Shown: positions 51,173-62,329 of the stretch, piece by piece
Position numbering within the stretch: the first letter of the stretch is position 1
How the letters are laid out: the number at the start of each line of letters is the position of its first letter
Assembly (NCBI RefSeq): GCF_009905615.1
Contig: NZ_JAAAKW010000006.1
Location: 1-64,000 of the forward strand
DNA: 64,000 nucleotides
Direction: 5' to 3'
From: Pseudomonas sp. SLFW
GTDB lineage: Bacteria; Pseudomonadota; Gammaproteobacteria; Pseudomonadales; Pseudomonadaceae
Position numbers and translations under genes: made by a program
The notes under the pieces: generated by a model
The model's database searches: none
What the model saw: only the letters and a program-made list of their open reading frames with translations
Told to the model about the DNA's origin: nothing

Positions 51173-51251
51173 CCGCAACCCTTAAAACCGGCGTACTCAT
51201 ACAAGTGTTGTACGAGGCGCCGACCCCGGTAATGAATGAAGGTAGCTCTGG

Positions 51252-51467
51252 ATGCCAGCCGTCAAAGTTAAAGAGAATGAACCCTTCGACGTAGCTCTGC
51301 GTCGTTTCAAGCGCTCCTGCGAGAAAGCCGGCACTCTGGCCGAAGTTCGTAGCCGCGAATTTTACGAGAAGCCAACTTCGAAGCGTAAGCGTATGGCAGC
51401 TGCTGCTGTTAAGCGTCACGCCAAGAAAGTTCAGCGCGAACAGCGCCGCGCCGTTCGTCTGTATTAA
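51252..51467 (+). CDS. rpsU: 30S ribosomal protein S21
   Basis: 71-residue basic ribosomal protein of the small subunit, first gene of rpsU-dnaG-rpoD. The sequence [20 protein letters not shown] and the Lys/Arg-rich tail are typical. GAAGG precedes the ATG. Confidence 0.98.
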   Translation: MPAVKVKENEPFDVALRRFKRSCEKAGTLAEVRSREFYEKPTSKRKRMAAAAVKRHAKKVQREQRRAVRLY

Positions 51468-51489
51468 TACAGACGTCTGTCGCAAGCTT

Positions 51490-51525
51490 CTGCCTTGCCC
51501 GGCCCTAAAGCCGGGCTGTCGGCAG
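51490..51525 (+). other. Hairpin between rpsU and dnaG
   Basis: CTGCC-TT-GCCCGGC, CCTAAA loop and GCCGGGC-TGT-CGGCAG make a strong stem shortly after rpsU, without a T-run. In E. coli a terminator between rpsU and dnaG keeps primase scarce; this hairpin may play an attenuating part here, by inference. Confidence 0.5.
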
Positions 51526-51714
51526 TTGCAGATTTAGCCTCAAGCAACACAGACAAAGGCTGTCGATGTCATTCTGTGACCTACACATCCCCCGTCGAAC
51601 TCTTCCAGCCTGATCTTCAGGCAGCGTTGACCCGTCTACACTGACCAAGCAACCGTCGTTACGCTTTGGATTCGCCACGATCTTTCTGGCGGGGCGCCTG
51701 ATGATGAGAACGCC

Positions 51715-53685
51715 ATGGCCGGACTGATTCCTCAAGGTTTTATTGACGACCTGCTTAACCGCACCGACATCGTCGATGTTGTCAGCTCGCGCGTTCAATT
51801 AAAGAAAACCGGCAAGAATTTCAGCGCCTGCTGTCCTTTCCATAAAGAAAAGACACCGTCGTTCAGCGTCAGCCCCGACAAACAGTTCTATTACTGCTTT
51901 GGCTGCGGCGCAGGCGGAAACGCCCTCGGCTTCGTCATGGACCACGACAACCTGGATTTTCCCCAGGCCGTCGAAGAACTAGCCAAAGCCGCCGGCATGG
52001 AAGTACCCCGCGAACAGGGCGTCAGGGGTCAAAAGCCCAGACAACCCACCGATTCGCCGCTGTACCCACTGCTGACCGCTGCTGCCGATTTCTACCGGGC
52101 CGCGCTGAAAAGCCACCCGACCCGCAAATCCGCAGTGGACTACCTGAAAGGCCGTGGCCTCTCGGGTGAGATTGCCCGCGACTTCGGATTAGGGTTCGCC
52201 CCGCCCGGCTGGGACAATCTGTACAAACACCTCAGCAGCGACACGCTTCAACAGAAGGCAATGATCGACGCTGGCCTGCTGATCGAGAACGCCGAAACCG
52301 GCAAGCGTTACGACCGCTTTCGCGACCGGGTGATGTTCCCCATTCGCGACAGCCGGGGTCGAGTCATCGCGTTTGGCGGACGCGTGCTCGGCGACGACAA
52401 ACCGAAGTACTTGAACTCGCCCGAGACGCCGGTGTTTCACAAGGGGCAAGAGCTGTACGGCCTGTTCGAGGCGCGCAAACACAATCGCAACCTTGACGAA
52501 ATCATCGTTGTCGAAGGCTACATGGACGTCATCGCGCTGGCTCAACAAGGCTTGCGCAACGCCGTTGCGACACTGGGCACCGCCACCAGCGAAGAGCATT
52601 TGAAGCGGCTTTTCCGCGTCGTGCCCAACGTGCTGTTCTGTTTCGACGGCGACCAGGCAGGCCGAAATGCGGCCTGGCGCGCGCTCGAAGCCACGCTTTC
52701 CAGCTTGCAGGATGGTCGTCGCGCCCGGTTTCTGTTTTTGCCCGAAGGCGAAGATCCGGACACGCTGGTACGCGCCGAAGGCACCGATGCCTTCAAGGCA
52801 AGGATCAACCAGCACGCACAGCCGCTGGCCGATTATTTTTTCGAGCAGTTGACCAAGGAAGCAGACCCGCGCTCGCTGGAAGGCAAAGCGCACATGGTCA
52901 CCCTGGCTGCTCCACTGATCGAAAAGGTGCCGGGGGCCAACCTTCGGGAGCTGATGCGTCGGCGCCTCAAGGAAATAACCGGTCTGGACACCGCCGCCGT
53001 CAATCAGCTGGTGCAAAGCGCTCCCGCCGAGGCACCGCCGGTTTATGACCCGGGCTTTGATTACGACTCAGTGCCTGATTACGGCGATTACCAGCCGCAT
53101 GATGCATACGAACCACAGCAAGAATGGACGCCGAACTCATCAGGCGGCCAGCAGAAGAAATGGGAAAAAAAGCCGTGGGACAAAGGCAAGAAGTGGGACA
53201 AGAACGGCAAGCGGCCGGACTTTGAACCTCGCGCCCCACGCACACCGGCAACGGTGGAGCCACCGACCCTGACGGCCCTCCGGACCCTGCTTCATCATCC
53301 GGACCTGTCACAGAAGGTGGAAGACACCAGTCACTTTGCGGCAGAAGATAATGTGTATTCGCAGTTGCTGGTGGCATTGCTCGAAGCGCTGCAAAAGAAT
53401 CCGAAGCTGCGGTCGCTGCAATTGATCGCCCGCTGGCACGGAACCGATCAAGGACGATTATTACGACAACTGGCGGAAAAGGAATGGCTGATCTCGGCCG
53501 ATAACCTTGAACAACAGTTTTTCGACACTATAACTAGCTTGTCCGCCCGCCAACGCGAGCGAAGTCTCGATCAATTGATCAGGAAGGAACGGCAGACCGG
53601 TCTGAGTGCTGAGGAAAAAGTTCAGCTACTCAACCTGTTAAATCGCAAAGTTCCTGCACAAACCCCGACCTCAACTGGCGCGTGA
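51715..53685 (+). CDS. dnaG: DNA primase
   Basis: Makes RNA primers for replication. The 656-residue protein has the N-terminal zinc ribbon (C40, H43, C61, C64), the TOPRIM core with VVEGYMDVIALAQ and CFDGDQAGRNAAWRA, a Gln/Lys/Pro-rich linker (about 455-510), and a C-terminal DnaB-interacting domain. The weak ribosome-binding site (GATGAGAACGCC) fits the low expression expected of primase. Confidence 0.97.
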   Translation: MAGLIPQGFIDDLLNRTDIVDVVSSRVQLKKTGKNFSACCPFHKEKTPSFSVSPDKQFYYCFGCGAGGNALGFVMDHDNLDFPQAVEELAKAAGMEVPREQGVRGQKPRQPTDSPLYPLLTAAADFYRAALKSHPTRKSAVDYLKGRGLSGEIARDFGLGFAPPGWDNLYKHLSSDTLQQKAMIDAGLLIENAETGKRYDRFRDRVMFPIRDSRGRVIAFGGRVLGDDKPKYLNSPETPVFHKGQELYGLFEARKHNRNLDEIIVVEGYMDVIALAQQGLRNAVATLGTATSEEHLKRLFRVVPNVLFCFDGDQAGRNAAWRALEATLSSLQDGRRARFLFLPEGEDPDTLVRAEGTDAFKARINQHAQPLADYFFEQLTKEADPRSLEGKAHMVTLAAPLIEKVPGANLRELMRRRLKEITGLDTAAVNQLVQSAPAEAPPVYDPGFDYDSVPDYGDYQPHDAYEPQQEWTPNSSGGQQKKWEKKPWDKGKKWDKNGKRPDFEPRAPRTPATVEPPTLTALRTLLHHPDLSQKVEDTSHFAAEDNVYSQLLVALLEALQKNPKLRSLQLIARWHGTDQGRLLRQLAEKEWLISADNLEQQFFDTITSLSARQRERSLDQLIRKERQTGLSAEEKVQLLNLLNRKVPAQTPTSTGA

Positions 53686-53699
53686 GGTCCTAGCTCGGG

Positions 53700-53705
53700 T
53701 ATAAT
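53700..53705 (+). promoter_or_regulatory. Candidate -10 box of an internal rpoD promoter
   Basis: TATAAT at 53700-53705, about 50 bases before rpoD and just after the dnaG stop. No convincing -35 sits 16-18 bases upstream, so another factor or an extended element would be needed. An internal rpoD promoter is known in other bacteria. Confidence 0.35.
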
Positions 53706-53752
53706 CCTCGGCTTGTTTTTTGCCCGCCAAGACCTTCAGTGGATAGGGTGTT

Positions 53753-55600
<1,848 letters not shown>

Positions 55601-55618
55601 GCGAAACGCGCTAGAACA

Positions 55619-55644
55619 AGACCCCCAGCCCTGCTGGGGGTTTT
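55619..55644 (+). terminator. Rho-independent terminator of rpoD
   Basis: ACCCCCAGC-CCT-GCTGGGGGT followed by TTT, 20 bases after the rpoD stop. The stem is nine perfect base pairs. Confidence 0.9.
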
Positions 55645-55737
55645 GCATTTCAGAGAATAAGAAATCGGCAGTGTGCCACCTTCCCTCAGCACAGCTACAC
55701 TCGAAGCATTCTTAACGCTGCAACTAATGAGGCTGCC

Positions 55738-58700
55738 ATGTTTTGGATGCCGGCCATTGCTTTCTTGTGCTTGATAGGGTCGACCAGCGTCGACGCACAG
55801 GCTCTCCCTCAAGGGGAAACGACCTGGCAGGGCATGCACGAGGGATCAATGCAGAGTATGGATACTGCATCGGCGGATACCGACCGTTCAGCCAGCAGGG
55901 GCTTTGAAGGCGACAATCTTCAAGGTTTCGACCTTCGCACGTCGCAGCCCTTGGCCTACGTCGACGGATCCGATGCCAGTGCTGACAGCCCGCGCTCTGA
56001 CGGCTCGGCATCGCTTCCACGCGCCCCCGAACCCTTGAAGTTCTGGCGAGACTTTCTGCTCTACGGACTGCCCGGACTGCTTCTGCTTTCGACGATCCTG
56101 TTGATTGTGGTGCGAATCAATCGCCGCCTCAGTTCGGAAATTTCCCGTCGTGTCGCGCTGGAACAGGAACTGCGCAGCAGCGAATACCATTACCGAGGCA
56201 TGATCGAAAGCCTGTCGGCCATTGCGTGGGAAGCCAACACCCACGATTACTCCTACAACTACGTTTCCCCACACGCAGAAAACCTACTCGGCTACCCGTT
56301 GCATCAATGGCTGAGACCGGGGTTCTGGCGCAGCATCGTCCACCCCGCCGACCTCGACGCCGCTGAAGCCTACTGCGACGTTCAAACCAAGCTGGGTAAC
56401 GACCACAGCCTTGATTACCGCGTTATCAGCGCCGACGGCAGGACGTTGTGGATACGTGACATCGTCACGCTGATCACTTATGGCCATGAACCCGTGATGC
56501 GCGGCCTGATGATAGACATCACGGAAGCCAAGCAGACCGAGGAAGCCCTGCGGCAGTCCGAAGGGAAATTCGCGTCGGTGTTCGCACAGTGCCCGGACAT
56601 CCTGGTGATTGCCCGCTTGTCGGACGGCTGCTTTCTGGAGGCGAACCAGGCGTTCGTCGAGCAAATCGGCATAAGCGCCAGCGATATCGTGGGCCGCACG
56701 CCTAGCGAATTGAACATCTGGGGCATCCCGGACATAGGGCCTAGCCTGCTTCAACGCCTACAAAAAGGCAGTATTCGAAATCTTGAAATGCCGTTCCGTC
56801 GAAGCAACGGCCGAACCTTCACCGGCTTACTGTCGGCTGAACCCTTCGATCTGGATTCGACGCCTGCGGTAGTGGTGGTCGTACGCGACATCACGCCACT
56901 GAAAGAAGCTCAGCAGCAATTGCAGTTGTCCGAAGAGAAGTTCGCCAAGGCTTTCCACTCGTCGCCCGACGGCTTGTTGATTTCCCGGCAGAGCGACGGG
57001 CTATTAGTGGAAATCAACGACGGGTTCAGCCGTATTACCGGTTATCACAGTTCGCTGTCACTGGACCGCACGACGCTCGACCTCGGCATCTGGGTCGACC
57101 TCAACGAGCGGCAGCAACTGCTTGAGCAACTTGCCCGCGATGGCTTCGTCAAAGACTTCACCAGCCACATCCGCCGTAGGGACGGGCAAATTCGACTGTG
57201 CGAAATATCATCACGGCCGCTGCCGATTGGCGGTGAAGACTGCATGCTGACCATCGCCCGCGACATCACCGACCGCCACCAAATGCAAGAAAAGCTGCAA
57301 TTGGCTGCGACGGTTTTCGAGAGTACGGCCGAAGGCGTGCTCATCACCGACACACGACAGCGGATCAATGCGGTCAACCGTGCCTTTAGTGAAATCACCG
57401 GCTACAGCGAAGCCGAAGCCCTCGGAGAGACGCCTCGCTTGCTGGCCTCGGGACTGCACGACAGCGCCTTTTACGCAGCCATGTGGTACCAGTTGACCGC
57501 AGAGGGCCATTGGCAAGGCGAGATCAGCAATCGTCGAAAGAACGGTGAGATCTACCCTAGCTGGCTGACGATTAGCGCCGTGCGTAATCGCGACAAATTC
57601 ATCACTCACTTTGTGGCCGTATTCGCGGACATCTCCAGTCTCAAACAGGCCCAAGCCCGTCTGGATTATCAGGCCCATCACGACCCTCTAACAGGTCTGC
57701 CAAATCGGACGCTGTTCGAAAGCAGGCTGCATGCCGCGCTGACACACAGCAAAGAAGCGAACAGCCTGGGCGCCGTGCTGTTCCTCGACCTCGACCGCTT
57801 CAAACACATCAACGACAGCCTCGGGCACCCGGTCGGCGACCTGTTGCTCAAAGGGATTGCCCAGCGCCTGAAAGAGAACCTGCGTGACATCGACACCGTC
57901 GCACGTTTGGGCGGCGATGAGTTCATCATCCTGCTCCCCGGCCTGCAAACCGACAGCGACGCCGAAGCGATCGCCACCAAGCTGCTCAACAGTTTCTCCG
58001 CCCCCTTCCAGGCGGGTGAACACGAGTTTTTCATCAGCACCAGCATTGGCACTGCGCTCTTCCCGTCAGATGGGGCCGACGTCGCCACCCTCATCAAAAA
58101 CGCCGATGCCGCGATGTACCGCTCAAAAGCAAAAGGCCGCAACCGGGTCGAAAGCTACACCCGCGACCTCACCGCCCAGGCCAGTGAGCGCATCGCGCTG
58201 GAACATGAACTACGACGCGCCATCGAACGCAACGAATTCACGCTTTCCTACCAACCCAAGATCAGCCTTCTGACACAACGATTGGTCGGCGCCGAAGCTC
58301 TGATTCGCTGGACCCACCCGACCTTCGGAGAAGTCCCACCTGAGCGGTTCATTCCTCTGGCAGAGGAAAACGGCATGATCCTGCAGATCGGCGAGTGGGT
58401 GTTGGAGAAAGCCTGTCAACAGCTGTATCGCTGGAATCAGAGCTACGACGTTTTCGGCCCCCTCTCCGTGAACCTGGCCGGCGCCCAACTGCGCCAACCC
58501 AATCTGGTCACCCGCATTGAGCACCTGCTCCAACAATACGAACTGCAGCCAGGCTGCCTGCAACTGGAAATCACCGAAAACTTCATCATGTCCCAGACCG
58601 AAGAGGCACTCTCCGTGCTGCACCGCCTGAAAAAACTCGGCGTGCAACTGGCCATCGACGACTTCGGCACCGGCTATTCATCACTGAGCTACCTCAAACG

Positions 58701-58998
58701 TTTGCCGCTGGACATCCTGAAGATCGACCAGTCTTTCGTACGCGGCCTGCCAGACGACCAGCACGACGCCGCCATCGTCCGCGCCATCATCGCCCTGGGC
58801 CGCAGCATGCAACTGACCGTCATCGCCGAAGGCGTGGAAAGCCTTGAGCAACAGCAATTCCTCGCCGACGAAGGCTGTGAACAGATCCAGGGCTACATCG
58901 TCAGCCTGCCCCTGCGCCCGGAAGAATTCTGCGCGACGTTTCTTCGTATAACCGTTTCAGACTTTTCGGATAGCACAGCACGGAAACCATCGTTATAA
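55738..58998 (+). CDS. RmcA-like PAS-GGDEF-EAL cyclic-di-GMP protein
   Basis: Membrane protein of 1086 residues. A signal peptide (1-20), a short low-complexity periplasmic part (about 21-105), one membrane segment (about 107-127), four PAS domains (about 150-650), then a GGDEF domain with intact GGDEF (725-729) and an EAL domain with intact EAL (853-855). It has the gene neighbourhood of P. aeruginosa RmcA (PA0575, beside rpoD), but the periplasmic solute-binding domain I recall there is absent. Intact motifs allow synthesis and degradation of c-di-GMP. Confidence 0.87.
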   Translation: MFWMPAIAFLCLIGSTSVDAQALPQGETTWQGMHEGSMQSMDTASADTDRSASRGFEGDNLQGFDLRTSQPLAYVDGSDASADSPRSDGSASLPRAPEPLKFWRDFLLYGLPGLLLLSTILLIVVRINRRLSSEISRRVALEQELRSSEYHYRGMIESLSAIAWEANTHDYSYNYVSPHAENLLGYPLHQWLRPGFWRSIVHPADLDAAEAYCDVQTKLGNDHSLDYRVISADGRTLWIRDIVTLITYGHEPVMRGLMIDITEAKQTEEALRQSEGKFASVFAQCPDILVIARLSDGCFLEANQAFVEQIGISASDIVGRTPSELNIWGIPDIGPSLLQRLQKGSIRNLEMPFRRSNGRTFTGLLSAEPFDLDSTPAVVVVVRDITPLKEAQQQLQLSEEKFAKAFHSSPDGLLISRQSDGLLVEINDGFSRITGYHSSLSLDRTTLDLGIWVDLNERQQLLEQLARDGFVKDFTSHIRRRDGQIRLCEISSRPLPIGGEDCMLTIARDITDRHQMQEKLQLAATVFESTAEGVLITDTRQRINAVNRAFSEITGYSEAEALGETPRLLASGLHDSAFYAAMWYQLTAEGHWQGEISNRRKNGEIYPSWLTISAVRNRDKFITHFVAVFADISSLKQAQARLDYQAHHDPLTGLPNRTLFESRLHAALTHSKEANSLGAVLFLDLDRFKHINDSLGHPVGDLLLKGIAQRLKENLRDIDTVARLGGDEFIILLPGLQTDSDAEAIATKLLNSFSAPFQAGEHEFFISTSIGTALFPSDGADVATLIKNADAAMYRSKAKGRNRVESYTRDLTAQASERIALEHELRRAIERNEFTLSYQPKISLLTQRLVGAEALIRWTHPTFGEVPPERFIPLAEENGMILQIGEWVLEKACQQLYRWNQSYDVFGPLSVNLAGAQLRQPNLVTRIEHLLQQYELQPGCLQLEITENFIMSQTEEALSVLHRLKKLGVQLAIDDFGTGYSSLSYLKRLPLDILKIDQSFVRGLPDDQHDAAIVRAIIALGRSMQLTVIAEGVESLEQQQFLADEGCEQIQGYIVSLPLRPEEFCATFLRITVSDFSDSTARKPSL

Positions 58999-59014
58999 TC
59001 CGCCGCCTGACTGA

Positions 59015-59091
59015 GGGCCTATAGCTCAGTTGGTTAGAGCAGAGGACTCATAATCCTTTGGTCCACGGTTCGAGTCCGTGTGGGCCCACCA
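59015..59091 (+). tRNA. tRNA with anticodon CAT, probably tRNA-Ile2 (lysidine type)
   Basis: A 77-base cloverleaf with encoded CCA: acceptor GGGCCTA/TGGGCCC, D-stem GCTC/GAGC, anticodon loop CTCATAA (CAT at 59049-59051), T-stem CACGG/CCGTG. The anticodon is shared by elongator Met and Ile2; C4-G69 and C5-G68 in the acceptor stem are the determinants recognised by TilS, which favours Ile2. Many annotations call the homologue tRNA-Met. It marks the border between conserved core and the more variable cluster. Confidence 0.9.
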
Positions 59092-59096
59092 TCTTG

Positions 59097-59120
59097 AAAG
59101 CCGCGCATTGCGCGGCTTTT
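59097..59120 (+). terminator. Terminator after the tRNA gene
   Basis: AAAGCCGCGCA-T-TGCGCGGCTTTT, six bases after the tRNA CCA end, followed by GCG and a further T-run. Confidence 0.87.
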
Positions 59121-59550
59121 GCGTTTTTTGAAGCGTGCTTATCCAGCCCACCCCTAAGCTGCATCTGGTCCAAATAGGTCAAATCTTGGCCTAACGCTTT
59201 GGCTCCACCAAGGCCTTTGAAACAGTTAGTACATTTTCCTACAGAGGAAGGTATTTATTCACCGGAACTCTCAGACTCGTCCGTATTTATAAAAAACCTT
59301 AACGTCTGTAGAGTCTCCGCCATCAATAACCAGCAACTACTGAGCAGTAAATATCGTTACCGAACAATTACCCAATAGAGATCGCCTATCAAGTCCCTGA
59401 CATTTCTTTAGAATATGTTCTGAAAAATCATCGCGCTCAAATCACTGCCCAAACAAGGCTTAGTCATACCTTCACTGAAGATAAATCACTAATCTTTATT
59501 GTGGACATGCGGGCTTCAGCACACGGCAACCCCATACATGGAGAAACGTT
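59121..59550. other. AT-rich noncoding leader of the polysaccharide cluster
   Basis: About 430 bases with clearly more A/T than the core. No gene is seen. It should contain the promoter and a long untranslated leader of the aminotransferase gene. I find no clear ops element (GGCGGTAG) and no copy of the tRNA 3' end that would mark an attachment site. Confidence 0.5.
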
Positions 59551-60741
59551 ATGTACAAACGCTCGGACGCCATTGCCACGCCCGAAACATGGCCGACTAT
59601 CGACAATAACGCGATACGCTCCACCGTCGCCGACAAACCAGTCAAAAGCGCCCTTCGCATTCCTGTCTATCAGCCTTATCTTGCTGGTCAAGAAGCTGAG
59701 TACGTTAATACATGCCTCAACACGAACTGGATTTCGTCACGGGGCGAATTCATACAACGTTTCGAAGACAAATTCGCAGCGTTCACTAAAGCATCATTTG
59801 CAACTGCGGTGTGCAACGGCACCACCGCCATTCATCTGGCTTTGGCTGCACTTGATATTGGGCCAGGCGACGAAGTCATCGTACCGACGTTTACATATAT
59901 CGCTTCAATTAACCCTATTCTTCAAATGGGGGCCGTACCGGTCTTTGTTGACTCGCTTGAAGACACTTGGCAGATGGACCCCGCTCAAGTCGAGCAGAGA
60001 ATCACACCCCGTACCAAAGCAATCATGGTAGTCCATCTGTACGGTTTGCCCTGCGACATGAATGCATTAAGCGAGCTATGCAAGAGGTACAACCTCCTGA
60101 TGGTGGAGGACTGCGCTGAAGCATTTGGCACTTTCTACCAAGGCCAGCACGTAGGGACATTTGGCGACGCAGCCACCTTCAGCTTCTTTGGCAACAAAAC
60201 CATTACTACTGGTGAGGGAGGGATGGTCATCGCACGATCGCAAAGCGTGATCGAGCGCGCCCGCCATCTGAAAACTCAAGGTGTATCAGCGATACGCGAG
60301 TATTGGCACGACCAATTGGCATATAACTATAGGATGACCAATCTGTGCGCGGCCATTGGCGTGGCGCAGCTGGAACAGGCTCAGGAAATACTGACTCGTA
60401 AGCGGAAAATTGCTGAGTGGTATATGGAGGAGTTTGCAGGCCTTCCCATTGCACTGCACGCGGAGCAATCCGGAACCACTCACTCGTTCTGGATGTGCTC
60501 TGCGTTACTTGAAACTTTAAAAGACCGGGACGATCTCCGCTCACACCTTAGAGCCAGCGGCATTGAGACACGCCCCTTGTTTCATCCAGCACATACCATG
60601 CCTCATTGTAAGAGTGATGAAATATTTCCGGTTGCCGAAATGTTAAGCGAACGGGGGCTTAACCTACCCAGTTATCCAGCGTTAGAACGAGATGACATCC
60701 GATATATTGGTGATGTCACGCGCAAATATTTTGGTCTCTAG
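59551..60741 (+). CDS. DegT/DnrJ/EryC1 aminotransferase, perosamine synthase-like
   Basis: PLP-dependent sugar aminotransferase of 396 residues. The core IPVYQPYLAGQEAEYV, STWISSRGEF-like TNWISSRGEF, CNGTTAIHLAL, HLYGLPCDM, VEDCAEAFG and the PLP-lysine segment FSFFGNKTITTGEGGM match GDP-perosamine synthases (PLP lysine in GNKT). An N-terminal extension of about 36 residues precedes the usual start and has no internal Met. GGAGAAA precedes the ATG. It probably makes a 4-amino-sugar for the glycan exported by the next genes. Confidence 0.85.
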   Translation: MYKRSDAIATPETWPTIDNNAIRSTVADKPVKSALRIPVYQPYLAGQEAEYVNTCLNTNWISSRGEFIQRFEDKFAAFTKASFATAVCNGTTAIHLALAALDIGPGDEVIVPTFTYIASINPILQMGAVPVFVDSLEDTWQMDPAQVEQRITPRTKAIMVVHLYGLPCDMNALSELCKRYNLLMVEDCAEAFGTFYQGQHVGTFGDAATFSFFGNKTITTGEGGMVIARSQSVIERARHLKTQGVSAIREYWHDQLAYNYRMTNLCAAIGVAQLEQAQEILTRKRKIAEWYMEEFAGLPIALHAEQSGTTHSFWMCSALLETLKDRDDLRSHLRASGIETRPLFHPAHTMPHCKSDEIFPVAEMLSERGLNLPSYPALERDDIRYIGDVTRKYFGL

Positions 60742-60803
60742 TTTAGCTTTTGAAAAAAGGCACCATTACACGCCTCAACTCGCTGATCAGTGGATAACTA
60801 TTT

Positions 60804-61586
60804 ATGAATGCATATTGGGCGGGCATCTGGGATGCCCGCTATTTTTGGGCGCATCTGGCACTGTCCGATTTGCGTGCGCGCTGGCGTCGCTCTTTTCTGG
60901 GCATGTTATGGTCCATTCTTCAACCGCTAGGGCTGGCGTTATTACTGGCGGCGGTATTCAGCCGTCTATTGCAGACGGACATCATTGCCTACGCCCCCTA
61001 CATCCTCTCAGGGATTGTGGTATGGGAGTTCCTGGTTTCTGTTGTTACATCCGGCTCAATGGCGTTCGTACAAGCGGATGCCTACATCAAACAATGTCGG
61101 CATCCCCTGGCCATCTACACGCTGCGGACCACGCTGAGCAGCCTGATTATTCTCATTGTGGCCAGCAGCACCCTTCTGGGATGGTCAGGGCTGGCGCTGC
61201 CTCAGAACTTTGGAATTACCTGGCTAGCCCTGATCAGCTTGCCGCCTGTTCTTCTTCTTATAGGTTGGCCTTTCGCAACCCTGCTCGCCTACATAGGCAC
61301 GCGATTCCGCGATTTGACGCCTGCACTGGCGCTGGCCATGCAGGCGCTATGGTTCATCTCCCCAGTCTATTTTGAGGAGGATCTATTCCGTCGAGGTGGA
61401 TTGGAATTCTTGGTCGATAGCAATCCTATCTACCACATACTGCAAATCGTCAGAGCCCCATTGCTTCATGGCGTATGGCCGACGCCGACAAATTACGCAT
61501 TTGCTTTTGGCACCTCAGCCGTGCTCGCGCTGGCCGCATGGCTCGTTGGGCGCCAGGCAGAACGCAAAGTGATCTTCTACCTATGA
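60804..61586 (+). CDS. wzm: ABC-2 type polysaccharide export permease (Wzm-like)
   Basis: Inner-membrane permease of 260 residues with six predicted hydrophobic segments and the family start DLRARWRRSFLGMLWSILQP. It belongs to the TagG/Wzm/KpsM group that exports a finished polymer. It overlaps the ATPase gene by four bases. The polymer type cannot be read from sequence. Confidence 0.87.
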   Translation: MNAYWAGIWDARYFWAHLALSDLRARWRRSFLGMLWSILQPLGLALLLAAVFSRLLQTDIIAYAPYILSGIVVWEFLVSVVTSGSMAFVQADAYIKQCRHPLAIYTLRTTLSSLIILIVASSTLLGWSGLALPQNFGITWLALISLPPVLLLIGWPFATLLAYIGTRFRDLTPALALAMQALWFISPVYFEEDLFRRGGLEFLVDSNPIYHILQIVRAPLLHGVWPTPTNYAFAFGTSAVLALAAWLVGRQAERKVIFYL

Positions 61587-62329
61587 ATAATGCAAGCATC
61601 AAACTGTCCAAGGCCAACCTGCACTACGCTGCCACTGCATTTAAAGAGCGCTCACTCAAATCGTTGATTACTCAGCCCCTGCGTGAACGAAAGCCCGTTT
61701 CAGATATTCACGCACTTCGAGACGTCAGCTTTGAAATAGGTGGCGGAGAGCGGGTGGGCTTGCTCGGGCACAACGGCGCCGGCAAGAGCACGTTACTCAA
61801 GGCGATCGCAGGGCTTTACCCTCTCTCAAGCGGCGCGCGAGATGTCCAGGGCCGCATTCGTTCACTGTTCGACATCAGTCTTGGTTTTGAACCCGATGCC
61901 AGCGGCCGGGAAAATATTCTGTATCGCGGCTTGCTCATGGGCATGACCCCTCGGGACATGCGCATATGTGAAGCCGAAATTATCGCTTTTGCGGACCTCG
62001 GCGAATTCATCGACTACCCCATAAAAACCTATTCAGCAGGCATGCAGGTGCGGTTGGCGTTTGCAATTTCCACTCAGATAGGCGGGGAAGTGTTGCTGCT
62101 TGATGAAGTGATCGGCGCGGGTGACGCAGCTTTTCTCGCAAAAGCACAGAAACGCATAGCCGAATTGATGGAGGACGCCGACATCATCGTCCTCGCCTCC
62201 CATGACCTTGGTGCACTTAAACGATGGTGCCAACGAGGCCTGGTTCTTCAAAACGGTCGTCTCGTTTTCGACGGTGCCATCCAGAACGCAATCGAGCACT
62301 ACCAGCGTATTTATCCGGTAGCCCAATGA
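61583..62329 (+). CDS. wzt: ABC polysaccharide exporter ATP-binding protein (Wzt-like, no C-terminal domain)
   Basis: ATPase of 248 residues with Walker A GHNGAGKS (about 62-69), the YSAGMQVRLAF signature, Walker B VLLLDEVIGAGD and the H-loop in VLASHD. It ends after the ATPase domain (YQRIYPVAQ), without the carbohydrate-binding extension that some Wzt proteins use to recognise the chain end. Its start overlaps wzm (ATGA) and its stop overlaps the next gene (ATGA). Confidence 0.88.
   Translation: MNNASIKLSKANLHYAATAFKERSLKSLITQPLRERKPVSDIHALRDVSFEIGGGERVGLLGHNGAGKSTLLKAIAGLYPLSSGARDVQGRIRSLFDISLGFEPDASGRENILYRGLLMGMTPRDMRICEAEIIAFADLGEFIDYPIKTYSAGMQVRLAFAISTQIGGEVLLLDEVIGAGDAAFLAKAQKRIAELMEDADIIVLASHDLGALKRWCQRGLVLQNGRLVFDGAIQNAIEHYQRIYPVAQ

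Noticed and set aside
59015..59091. Initial reading of the tRNA as elongator tRNA-Met
   Set aside because: The CAT anticodon allows it, but C4-G69 and C5-G68 favour Ile2. Kept open as an alternative.
59501..60031. 176-codon frame overlapping the aminotransferase start
   Set aside because: Different frame of the same DNA; the aminotransferase has the correct motifs and ribosome-binding site.
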